From Bacteroidales bacterium (lineage in GTDB: Bacteria; Bacteroidota; Bacteroidia; Bacteroidales; GCA-2748055), in assembly GCA_021740585.1 (NCBI GenBank), contig JAIOZM010000013.1, forward strand, positions 1 to 62,647: a stretch of 62,647 nucleotides of DNA, written 5' to 3'. The translations under genes were made by a program, and so were the position numbers. Position 1 is the first letter of the stretch, and the number at the start of each line of letters is the position of its first letter. Under the pieces are notes generated by a model. That model was not told the DNA's origin. It made no database searches and saw only the letters and a program-made list of their open reading frames with translations. This document shows, piece after piece, positions 10,101 to 17,205 of this stretch.

Positions 10101-10462
10101 GCAGTAATTTTGCTTTAATCAATTCCGAATTAAGATGGCCTCTCATCAGGTATATTTTTAACAGACCACTGTCCTCAGCTTTTTTGAATAACCTGCAGTT
10201 AATCGGCTTTGTTGACGCAGGAACGGCATGGACCGGATTACATCCATGGTCGGGAGAAAATGAATACGACAGCGAAACCTATGTTAATGGGCCCGTTGAA
10301 GTAGTAATTGATTCTTTCCGGGATCCTTTGGTTGCAGGCTATGGCTTTGGTGTAAGGAGCAGGGTTTTTGGATATTTTCTGCGATTGGATTGGGCGTGGG
10401 GGATTGAAAATCAGGTGGTATTGCCCAGGATATTTTATTTGTCACTGAATTTGGATTTTTAA
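7187..10462 (+). CDS. Outer-membrane protein: peptidase-MA-like domain, TolB-type propeller, C-terminal beta barrel
   Basis: 1091 residues with a signal peptide ending near ELFSQ. Residues about 60-280 resemble the gluzincin 'peptidase MA-like' domain that precedes propellers in this Bacteroidota family (LPEWYISGLVSYIS near the third-ligand region). The zinc motif HExxH expected before it is replaced by LSEAL, so it is probably inactive. Residues about 300-480 carry PD40/TolB-like blades (VKLSPDGENLAYV, FTSNRKYDSL). From about 700 onward there is a beta-rich region resembling BamA/Omp85-type barrels, ending ...SLNLDF with a terminal phenylalanine as in outer-membrane proteins. Often annotated 'translocation protein TolB', but it is not the E. 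coli TolB and has no pal/tol neighbours here. Function unknown. Confidence 0.8.
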   Translation: MAGRFLKIILIAVLIFMANTELFSQFYNGHQMKFGKNRVQYDNFYWKFYRFESYDVYSYELGTELSLYVADFLKDELPRIERFFDYKFEKRLIFITYNKQSDFKQSNIGQLIVNEEEEANIGGVTRIIQNKIFLFFNGDHKKLEQQITQSLSEALINEMLYGNDFKDNFTTSTLLNLPEWYISGLVSYISNPWDFELENRVKDGILNDSYKKFNRLEGVDALYAGHSFWKFIADTYGKSIIPNILYITRINKNSNYGFLYVLGMSLKELSDEWLGYYLNMYLDQEEMAGLPEGDKVIKRPGKKKVYTQVKLSPDGENLAYVINEEGKYKVYLHNLVSDKRKKLVKEGYKIEQLSDYSYPVLAWHPTGKILAWAEEVKGENLLRYYDLGAEEYYSRIFLNMEKILDLNYSDDGLKFVISGVNKGQTDIYIHDIVTGTNKQLTNDICDDLNPRFFDNSKQIVFTSNRKYDSLNISKNPENIADYYSVFVYDTRNPQELRRVTDRDFGSRFQPYAVSDKKFLYLSDNSGIINRYFAKYDSTVAYIDTTIHYNYFARSLPLTNYRRNIYKQDYNSTTGDYVEVIFHDGLYNMYMGNFDSEKIKEQDLMVSSFRTYQSNQMLEEDSLSNIQKKTISMEDIIGNSIIEGSDTFQLDFDLIDINNYVFEREKLDYYNNRLKDNHLSLVMDTVQDEYLRYIDYETSFYPNYMVSQVDFSFLNESYQAFTGGAVYFNPGFNMQFKVGTSDLFEDYRIIGGARFATDFNSNEYLLSFEDLKTRWDKQVIFHRQVFNSQAETYYLKTFTHELMYIMKFPLDEVKAFRFSGIFRNDRSVFLSTDLFSLNQPDIVKPWAGLKVEYIHDDTRSLGLNLYQGTRYKLFAEAYNQIDKKKADLAVLGMDFRHYIRLHRTLIWANRFAASTSFGHTPLIYYLGSVDNWTNLSTRVETFDRSVPINYAKNYAFQTVATNMRGFSQNIRNGSNFALINSELRWPLIRYIFNRPLSSAFLNNLQLIGFVDAGTAWTGLHPWSGENEYDSETYVNGPVEVVIDSFRDPLVAGYGFGVRSRVFGYFLRLDWAWGIENQVVLPRIFYLSLNLDF

Positions 10463-10500
10463 CATTTTTGATTTGGATTTTTGGATAATTTTTTTATTTT

Positions 10501-10535
10501 AAACCTCGGAGGTCTATAAACCTCGGAGGTCTAAC
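10501..10535. repeat. RAYT-type palindrome, copy 1
   Basis: Direct and inverted units of ACCTCGGAGGT separated by CTATAA. The same motif flanks the transposase gene near 50 kb (49688-49727 and 50443-50475). It lies 11 bases before the TauE/SafE start codon. Confidence 0.75.
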
Positions 10536-10545
10536 AAGTATTTAT

Positions 10546-10914
10546 ATGACACTAACTCATATTTTAATCCTTATTGCCATAGGACTCCTCGCCGGAATTG
10601 TAGGTGGAACCATGGGTGTAGGAGGCGGCATCATCATCATTCCAGCACTGGTTTATGTTTTAGGGATGAGTCAGCACTGGGCACAAGGGACGAGCCTCGC
10701 CACATTACTTGGGCCGATTGGAATATTGGCGGTTATCAATTACCATAAAGCAGGTTATGTAAACTGGAAGTATGCAGCGATTCTAATGGTTACATTTATG
10801 GTAGGTTCCTATTTCGGATCTAAATGGTCTGTGCAATTGCCTGATAAATCGCTAAAACAAATATTTGGGGTAATGATGCTCCTGGCAGGTTTTAAAATGA
10901 TTTTGGGTAAGTAA
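10546..10914 (+). CDS. TauE/SafE-family permease, half-length
   Basis: 122 residues forming about four transmembrane helices. The signature GLLAGIVGGTMGVGGGIIIIPAL is split here as GIVGGTMGVGGG near residue 15, followed by GTSLATLLGPIGILAVINY, which is the N-terminal repeat of the sulfite exporter/anion permease family TauE/SafE. Full-length members have two such repeats (about 250 residues). Half-length ones exist and presumably work as dimers. Substrate is not evident: sulfite, sulfoacetate or another organic anion are possible. The gene starts right after a palindromic repeat and precedes the M20 hydrolase by 102 bases on the same strand. Confidence 0.85.
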   Translation: MTLTHILILIAIGLLAGIVGGTMGVGGGIIIIPALVYVLGMSQHWAQGTSLATLLGPIGILAVINYHKAGYVNWKYAAILMVTFMVGSYFGSKWSVQLPDKSLKQIFGVMMLLAGFKMILGK

Positions 10915-11016
10915 ACTTAGTTCAGATATTTACATATTAAGGATACTAAGATCTGCCTTTTCTCACCACCCCTGTTGGAAATTAGTAATCAAAAAACTCA
11001 GGAAAACTTATATGAC

Positions 11017-12195
11017 ATGACTATTAAGGACAAAATAAAAAATCTTTCTAAAAATCATCTCGAGGAAATTATTGAGATTAGAAGGCATTTACATGCCAAT
11101 CCAGAATTGTCTTTCGAAGAATTTAAAACTTCGGAATATATTTGCAGTATTCTTGATAAATGGAACGTTTCCTACCAAAAAGGTTTCGTAAAAACAGGAA
11201 TTCTTGCTATTATCGACACAAAAAGACCCGGCAAAACTATTGCCCTGCGAGCTGATATGGATGCATTGCCTATTCAGGAGAAAAATGATTTGAGCTTTAA
11301 GTCAAAGAATCATAATGTTATGCATGCTTGTGGTCACGATGTTCATTCCGCTTCTTTGTTGGGAGTGATTAAAATACTAAATGAAATTAAAGATGAACTG
11401 AATGGTAAGATATTGTTTATTTTTCAACCGGGTGAAGAAAAAATACCGGGCGGAGCAAAACAAATGATAGAAGCAGGAATTTTTAAAGACAATGAGCCCG
11501 ATTTAGTTATTGCGCAGCATGTATGCCCCAATATGCCAGCCGGAGAAGTGGGTTTCAGACAAGGTCAGTATATGGCTTCAAGTGATGAAATTTATATAAC
11601 TGTTAAAGGGAAAGGCGGACATGCAGCTCTGCCTGAAAGCTTAATTGACCCGGTATTAATGGCAGGACAATTGTTGGTTTCGCTTCAGCAGATCGTTAGC
11701 AGAAATAATAAACCCGGATTACCCACAGTCTTGTCTTTTGGGAATATTATCGCAAATGGTGCCGTAAATGTTATCCCGGACGAGGTGAAGCTGGAGGGTA
11801 CTTTTAGGACTATGAACGAAGATTGGCGAAAAAAAGCTCATGAACTGATTAAAAAAATTTCTGAACAAACAACTGCCGCTTTTGGTGGTTCCGCAGAAAT
11901 TGAAATTAGAAAGGGTTACCCCGTTCTCTTTAATGATCCCGAATTTACTGATACCGCTTCACAACTTGCAGTAGAGTATTTAGGAAATGATAAAGTAAAA
12001 GCCCTCGATATTAGAATGACTGCCGAAGATTTTGCCTATTTCTCGCAAAAATACCACTCTTTTTTATACCGGCTTGGGACTGCAGAATCTGGTGTTGCTT
12101 CTACTGCTCTTCATACATCAGGATTTAAAGTTAACGAAGATGCTTTGGAATATGGAATGGGATTGATGTCGTGGATAAGCTTTAAGCTCCAATGA
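11017..12195 (+). CDS. M20-family amidohydrolase (N-acyl amino acid / hippurate hydrolase type)
   Basis: 392 residues from the ATG at 11017; an upstream in-frame TTG at 10975 is less likely. The M20D signatures are present: RRHLHANPELSFEE, ALRADMDALPI, MHACGHDVHSA (metal ligands), FQPGEEKIPGGA with the catalytic glutamate, a dimerisation domain with GKGGHAALP, and MTAEDFAYF near the end. Family members hydrolyse N-acyl amino acids or peptide conjugates in the cytoplasm, and the natural substrate cannot be read from sequence. No signal peptide. Confidence 0.9.
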   Translation: MTIKDKIKNLSKNHLEEIIEIRRHLHANPELSFEEFKTSEYICSILDKWNVSYQKGFVKTGILAIIDTKRPGKTIALRADMDALPIQEKNDLSFKSKNHNVMHACGHDVHSASLLGVIKILNEIKDELNGKILFIFQPGEEKIPGGAKQMIEAGIFKDNEPDLVIAQHVCPNMPAGEVGFRQGQYMASSDEIYITVKGKGGHAALPESLIDPVLMAGQLLVSLQQIVSRNNKPGLPTVLSFGNIIANGAVNVIPDEVKLEGTFRTMNEDWRKKAHELIKKISEQTTAAFGGSAEIEIRKGYPVLFNDPEFTDTASQLAVEYLGNDKVKALDIRMTAEDFAYFSQKYHSFLYRLGTAESGVASTALHTSGFKVNEDALEYGMGLMSWISFKLQ

Positions 12196-12242
12196 TTTAA
12201 TTTAGAATCGTTTCAAATAAGACGTATAGGTAAAAATAAAAC

Positions 12243-12272
12243 TTTGGAAATCAATTAATGACATTAACTTTG
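12243..12272 (+). promoter_or_regulatory. Promoter of the 2[4Fe-4S] ferredoxin gene
   Basis: TTTG at 12243-12246 and TAACTTTG at 12265-12272 with an 18-base spacer match the Bacteroidota -33/-7 consensus (TTTG, TAnnTTTG) very well. The start codon follows 38 bases later. Confidence 0.75.
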
Positions 12273-12310
12273 CCCCTGAAACAAATATTTGTTAATTAAA
12301 TAATATCAAA

Positions 12311-12478
12311 ATGGCTTACGTAATTTCAGATGAGTGTACTGCTTGTGGTACTTGCATTGATGAGTGTCCTGTAGAGGCAATTTCAGAAGGTGATATCTAT
12401 AAAATTGATCCTGAACTTTGTACTGATTGTGGTGCATGCGCAGACGTATGTCCTGTAGAGGCAATTTCAGCTGAATAA
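12311..12478 (+). CDS. Small 2[4Fe-4S] ferredoxin
   Basis: A 55-residue gene. Two symmetric clusters of the clostridial ferredoxin type are visible: CTACGTCIDECPVEAI (residues 9-24) and CTDCGACADVCPVEAI (residues 37-52). It is a soluble low-potential electron carrier, used in Bacteroidia by pyruvate:ferredoxin oxidoreductase, Rnf and radical enzymes. It is a single-gene transcript, with its own promoter at 12243-12272 and an intrinsic terminator directly after the stop. The repeated half-sequence shows the ancestral internal duplication. Confidence 0.96.
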   Translation: MAYVISDECTACGTCIDECPVEAISEGDIYKIDPELCTDCGACADVCPVEAISAE

Positions 12479-12498
12479 TCTTTTACAGAACAAAAAAA

Positions 12499-12530
12499 TA
12501 GCCGTTCTCATTGAGTGCGGCTTTTTTTTT
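12499..12530 (+). terminator. Rho-independent terminator after the ferredoxin gene
   Basis: Stem AGCCG (12500-12504) with CGGCT (12518-12522), an inner CTC/GAG pairing, followed by a run of nine T. Confidence 0.85.
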
Positions 12531-12541
12531 GATTTATTTAC

Positions 12542-13702
12542 TCATTCTCTGATTCCAAATTTGTAAACACTTACTGAATTATATAATTCTCCCGGTATTA
12601 ATAAGGTAGATGGAAAATTAACTTGGTTTGGACTATCCGGAAAATGCTGGGTTTCAAGTACGATAGCATACCGGTAATTATAATCATTGCCATTCTTGCC
12701 TTTCAGCTTGCCATTCATAAAATTCCCACTATAAAATTGTATGCCGGGTTCGGTAGTTCTTATGGTCAGCTCAATTCCCGATTCTTCAGAATAAACGATG
12801 GCTGCCAGCTTCAGGGTTTTACTATCCTCCATGGACAGAACAAAGTTATGATCATAGCCTCCTCCATAAATAATTTGCTGATGTTCATCATCAATTCTCT
12901 CGCCAATGCTGTGAAAATCTCTGAAATCAAAGGGGGTTCCTTCCACAGACATAAGTTCTCCTGTAGGTATTAAACCTTCGTTAACCGGAGTAATAAATTC
13001 AGCATTCAGCATCATTTTATGACTTAGTATATCTCCATTCGCTTCCCCGTTTAAATTCCAATAGCTATGGTTTGTAAGGTTTACGAAGGTAGAGTCTTGT
13101 GCCTCAGCCTGGTACTCTATACTGATTTCATTAGCGTCATTAAGCCTGTAGGTAACCTGAGCAAATAGCTCACCGGGATATCCCTCTTCCATATCTACTG
13201 AAGTATATGAAAAACGAACGCCATTCTCAATTTCTTCTCCATCCCAAAAACGAAGATGAAATCCATCAGGTCCTCCATGCAGTGAATTTTCTCCATTATT
13301 TATACCAAGTTGAAATGTTTTCCCATTCAATTGAAATTTACCTTTTGCAATTCTATTTCCAAATCTACCTACCACACATCCGCTGTACATCGGATTCTTA
13401 ACGTAGGTATCAATATCCGCAAAACCGAGTGTTATATCGTCAAATTTTCCATTTTTGTCGGGTACAATTACCTGAACTATTGAGGCTCCAATATTTGTTA
13501 GTCGCACAACCATGCCGTTGGAATTTTCAAGTCGATATATTTGGCTTGTATTCCCATTAATATCTTTAATAAATGATTCAGCAGGAACCCTGTTTTCAGC
13601 TAGCAATCTTCCGGGAAATTTTTCCTTTTTTGAAGTAGAAGTACCGCATTGAATCATTAGCAGGCTGAGGGCTATTAAACTCAGAATTAGAATTTTACGC
13701 AT
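12542..13702 (-). CDS. galM: Aldose 1-epimerase (mutarotase), lipoprotein form
   Basis: 386 residues. A type II signal peptide (MRKILILSLIALSLLMIQC) puts the protein on a membrane facing the periplasm. The galactose mutarotase fold is shown by NGMVVRLTNIGASI, GRFGNRIAKGKFQLNG, NSLHGGPDGFH (active-site His), TNHSYWNLNG (second His), GYDHNFVL (Asp) and a late LETQHFPDSPN containing the catalytic glutamate. It interconverts anomers of glucose, galactose, arabinose or xylose released outside. No sugar gene is in the same transcription unit; its terminal region runs convergent to the ferredoxin gene. Confidence 0.92.
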   Translation of the reverse strand: MRKILILSLIALSLLMIQCGTSTSKKEKFPGRLLAENRVPAESFIKDINGNTSQIYRLENSNGMVVRLTNIGASIVQVIVPDKNGKFDDITLGFADIDTYVKNPMYSGCVVGRFGNRIAKGKFQLNGKTFQLGINNGENSLHGGPDGFHLRFWDGEEIENGVRFSYTSVDMEEGYPGELFAQVTYRLNDANEISIEYQAEAQDSTFVNLTNHSYWNLNGEANGDILSHKMMLNAEFITPVNEGLIPTGELMSVEGTPFDFRDFHSIGERIDDEHQQIIYGGGYDHNFVLSMEDSKTLKLAAIVYSEESGIELTIRTTEPGIQFYSGNFMNGKLKGKNGNDYNYRYAIVLETQHFPDSPNQVNFPSTLLIPGELYNSVSVYKFGIRE

Positions 13703-14029
13703 AAGACATTTTTTTAATAAATAGAATTTATTGATTATGTAGATGTAAAGTTAATACGTATGCTGAAAAAAAAGAAAACAAGAAATCATTAGTCAAAGAA
13801 TTTCAAAATATTTAGAATCAATTATAAGAATGTAATATCTTTGTGTAAGAATGAAATTTAAACCTTCATATTATTCCAACCTTTATCACTCCCATGGAAA
13901 AGGTCTTTTCGAATGCTGGATATACTAGCATCCCACTAAACCTCCTTTCTCCTTATTTTGCAGCAGTCACCTAGATTACTTCAACTTTAATTAAGGTGCC
14001 AATAAAGTACACAATCTTTTTTCACACAA
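13703..14029. other. Intergenic region before the hydroxyproline-dehydratase-like operon
   Basis: A 327-base gap between divergent genes. It has one good plus-strand -7 box, TATCTTTG at 13836-13843, about 190 bases before the activase gene, so that operon may have a long leader. A 25-codon open frame starting at 13851 (MKFKPSYYSN...) follows this box, but nothing supports its translation. No riboswitch-like fold was recognised. Confidence 0.4.
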
Positions 14030-14824
14030 ATGAAAGCCCTAATATACGATATAAAACGTTTTGCTGTTCATGATGGACCAGGAATACGAACTACCATTTT
14101 CTTCAAAGGATGTCCCCTTGAGTGCTGGTGGTGTCATAATCCTGAAAGCCGGCGTGCAGAAATTGAACATACACAGAAAATAAACAAATTGGATGGCAAA
14201 AAATTTACTACACAAATCCAGACGGGTAAGCCCTGGAAGGTTGAAGATCTCATGAAGGAAATCCGCAAGGAAAAACCATTTATGTTCGAATCGGGTGGAG
14301 GAGTTACTCTTTCGGGAGGGGAGCCCTTATTCTATCCGGAATACCTTGAGCAGGTTCTTGATGCTTTAAGAACGGAAAACATTCATACTGCCATTGATAC
14401 AAGCGGGTATGCTTCAGAGGAAATATTTACGCGCCTGGCATTAAAAGCAGATTTGTTCTTGTACGATATAAAACATATGAATAACGATTTGCATAAAAAA
14501 TATACCGGTGTTGGTAATATTACAATTCTTAAAAATCTTGAGTTTCTGCATAAAAGTAGGATTCCTGTAATTATAAGATTTCCTCTTATTCCAGGTATCA
14601 ACGATGGCTCCAATGTTATTGAAATGAGGAACTATTTATTAGATTACTGCCCCGAGTTCAAGGAAATACATATATTGCCCTATCATAATATTGCATCTCA
14701 TAAATACCGGCAATTTGGTATAGAGAATAAAATGCCTGGACAAACGGAACCTTCACAAAGGCAAATTAATGATGTGAAGAATACTTTCATGGAATCAGGG
14801 TTTTTGGTAAAAATTGGAGGATAA
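14030..14824 (+). CDS. Glycyl-radical enzyme activase (radical SAM)
   Basis: 264 residues. The radical-SAM cluster motif is GCPLECWWCHNPES (CxxxCxxC, close to residue 30), followed by VTLSGGEPLFYPEY. The N-terminal DIKRFAVHDGPGIRTTIFFKGC is typical of PflA-family activases. The ferredoxin-like insertion with extra CxxC clusters seen in many non-PFL activases is absent: that stretch is short and cysteine-free. It makes the glycyl radical on its partner with S-adenosylmethionine. The partner starts 10 bases after its stop codon, so the pair is one operon. Confidence 0.93.
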   Translation: MKALIYDIKRFAVHDGPGIRTTIFFKGCPLECWWCHNPESRRAEIEHTQKINKLDGKKFTTQIQTGKPWKVEDLMKEIRKEKPFMFESGGGVTLSGGEPLFYPEYLEQVLDALRTENIHTAIDTSGYASEEIFTRLALKADLFLYDIKHMNNDLHKKYTGVGNITILKNLEFLHKSRIPVIIRFPLIPGINDGSNVIEMRNYLLDYCPEFKEIHILPYHNIASHKYRQFGIENKMPGQTEPSQRQINDVKNTFMESGFLVKIGG

Positions 14825-14834
14825 ATTTAAAATT

Positions 14835-17156
14835 ATGAATAACAGAATTAAAATTTTACGTGAGCAAAGTCTGAATGCCGTTAACTCCTTATCGGTGGAA
14901 AGGGCCTTTTTAATTACAGACTTTTATAAAAATCATGCAGATCAAAATGATTCAGTTTCTGTTCAAAGAGCGAAAGCCTTTCGCTATATCCTTTTAAATA
15001 AGAAAATAAACATTGTAGGCGATGAATTAATTGTGGGAGAGAGAGGTCCGGCTCCCAAAGAAGTTCCTACCTATCCTGAGATTAGCTTGCATAGCTTAAG
15101 CGATTTGGATATTTTAAATTCCCGGGAAAAAGTATCCTACAGAGTATCAGAGGAGATGAGGCTGATTTATGAAAAAGAAATTATCCCCTTTTGGAAAGGA
15201 AACAGTCAGCGGGAGAGAATAATGATTGCCCAGGGGAAAGAATGGCATCAGGCATATAATGCGGGAATATTTACTGAGTTTCAGGAGCAAAGAACGCCGG
15301 GGCATACAGTGGCGGGAGGGAAGATTTATCAAAAGGGGATATCAGATTTGTTAAGTGAAAATCAGGACGGCACAGAAGATGGAAAGGCCATGAGAATTTC
15401 CGGAGAGGCAATCATTGAATTTGCCGGCTTATATTCCAATGAATTGAGAAAGATGGCTGCCCTGGAGTTGCGTGAATGGAGAGCAATTGAACTTCTGGAG
15501 ATGGCCGAAATCTGCAAACAGGTTCCGGCAAAGGCTCCACGTAGTTTCCATGAGGCATTACAATATTATTGGTTTATGCATATCGGGGTTTTAACAGAAT
15601 CAAATCCATGGGATAGCTTTAATCCGGGCAGACTCGATCAACATCTGTATCCTTTTTATAAAAGAGAAATTGAAGAAGGAAAGCTTACAAAGGAAAGAGC
15701 GGTTGAAATCCTTCAATCATTCTGGATAAAATTTAACAATCATCCCGCTCCTTCAAAAGTTGGCGTAACTGCCGAAGAAAGTAATACCTATACCGATTTT
15801 GCACTAATTAATCTGGGCGGACTTACAGCTGATGGGGACGATGCTGTTAATGAATTGACGTTTGTTATTTTGGATGTGATTGAGGAAATGAGATTGTTGC
15901 AGCCAAGTTCAATGATACAGCTAAGCAGGAAAAATCCCGATTCATTTCTGCACCGAACCATTAAAATTCTAAAAACAGGATTTGGTCAGCCTTCTGTTTT
16001 CAATACCGATATGATAATTGAAGAGCTCCTTAGACAAGGAAAAGATATTGTTGATGCTCGTAATGGTGGTGCAAGCGGATGTGTGGAATCGGGCGCTTTT
16101 GGTACCGAAGCATATATACTTACAGGTTATTTCAACCTAACAAAAGTTCTTGAAATTTGCCTGAATAACGGGGTGGATCCTGTTAGTAAAAAATTCATAG
16201 GAATTGAAACCGGTGCTCCGGAAGAATTCAAATCTTTTGACGATCTGATGTCTGCCTATAAAAAACAACTCGGGTATTTTCTTGAAATTAAAATGGAGGG
16301 AAACAGAATTATTGACCAACTTTTTGATCAGTTTATTCCGGTTCCTTTTCTTTCCATCCTGATAGACGATTGCATAAAGAATGGAAAGGATTACAACAGG
16401 GGCGGTGCGCGCTATAATACAAGTTATATTCAGGGAGTAGGACTCGGCAGTGTAACAGACTCACTTACAGCAATAAAGTTTCATGTATTTGATAAAAGAG
16501 GCATTTCGATGTCAGGCTTGATGGATGCACTGAAAACTAATTTCGAACATTATTCTGAATTCAGGAATGAATTGGTATACCATACTCCCAAATATGGAAA
16601 TGATGATGATTATGCAGACGATCAAAGTCTGGAAGTTTTTGAAGCATTTTTTAGTCTGGTCGATGGCAAACAGGCTTATAAGAAAAATTCTGTATTCAGA
16701 ATAAATATGCTTCCTACAACTTCGCATATTTATTTTGGGAAAGTTATGGGAGCGACTCCTGATGGCAGGAAGGCTCATCAGCCTCTTTCTGAGGGAATTT
16801 CGCCATCACAGGGAGGCGACAGGCTCGGCCCGACTGCCGTTCTTAAATCGGCTTCTAAAATTGATCATTCAAAAACAGGAGGCACGCTTTTAAATCAGAA
16901 ATTTAGTCCCCGGTTTTTTGAAAATGAAGACTCCATTCAAAAATTAGCAGGTCTGGTAAGGTCGTATTTTAAACTGGGAGGACATCATATTCAATTCAAT
17001 GTGGTAAATTCTGAGACATTGCTTGACGCACAAAAGCACCCCGAGAAATATCAGGATCTGATTGTAAGGGTGGCAGGGTACAGCGACTATTTTAATGACC
17101 TCGGCACTGATTTACAGAATGAGATCATCCGAAGAACAGCGCATAGTGATGAATAG
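14835..17156 (+). CDS. hypD: Glycyl-radical enzyme, trans-4-hydroxy-L-proline dehydratase-like
   Basis: 773 residues from the ATG at 14835 (an in-frame TTG at 14814 overlaps the activase). The thiyl-radical site is GASGCVESGAFG, with Cys416 and Glu418 in the CxE arrangement of dehydratase-type members (PFL has two adjacent cysteines). The glycyl radical site is RVAGYSDYFND with Gly748. From memory, long stretches match the Clostridioides HypD family rather than choline lyase, glycerol dehydratase or PFL: WDSFNPGRLDQHLYPFY, GGARYNTSYIQGVGLG, TPKYGNDDDYADD and SKIDHSKTGGTLLNQ. HypD removes water from trans-4-hydroxyproline to give pyrroline-5-carboxylate, which ProC reduces to proline; proC is not nearby. 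Oxygen-sensitive. The specific substrate is an inference; the glycyl-radical class is certain. Confidence 0.85.
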   Translation: MNNRIKILREQSLNAVNSLSVERAFLITDFYKNHADQNDSVSVQRAKAFRYILLNKKINIVGDELIVGERGPAPKEVPTYPEISLHSLSDLDILNSREKVSYRVSEEMRLIYEKEIIPFWKGNSQRERIMIAQGKEWHQAYNAGIFTEFQEQRTPGHTVAGGKIYQKGISDLLSENQDGTEDGKAMRISGEAIIEFAGLYSNELRKMAALELREWRAIELLEMAEICKQVPAKAPRSFHEALQYYWFMHIGVLTESNPWDSFNPGRLDQHLYPFYKREIEEGKLTKERAVEILQSFWIKFNNHPAPSKVGVTAEESNTYTDFALINLGGLTADGDDAVNELTFVILDVIEEMRLLQPSSMIQLSRKNPDSFLHRTIKILKTGFGQPSVFNTDMIIEELLRQGKDIVDARNGGASGCVESGAFGTEAYILTGYFNLTKVLEICLNNGVDPVSKKFIGIETGAPEEFKSFDDLMSAYKKQLGYFLEIKMEGNRIIDQLFDQFIPVPFLSILIDDCIKNGKDYNRGGARYNTSYIQGVGLGSVTDSLTAIKFHVFDKRGISMSGLMDALKTNFEHYSEFRNELVYHTPKYGNDDDYADDQSLEVFEAFFSLVDGKQAYKKNSVFRINMLPTTSHIYFGKVMGATPDGRKAHQPLSEGISPSQGGDRLGPTAVLKSASKIDHSKTGGTLLNQKFSPRFFENEDSIQKLAGLVRSYFKLGGHHIQFNVVNSETLLDAQKHPEKYQDLIVRVAGYSDYFNDLGTDLQNEIIRRTAHSDE

Positions 17157-17205
17157 AAGTTGTGCTTTTTTGAAGGTTAAACGGTTTTCTGAGATGCAAT
17201 AATTA

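Noticed and set aside
12623-12973. Plus-strand open frame of 116 codons
   Set aside because: Fully inside the mutarotase gene on the other strand, with no family resemblance.
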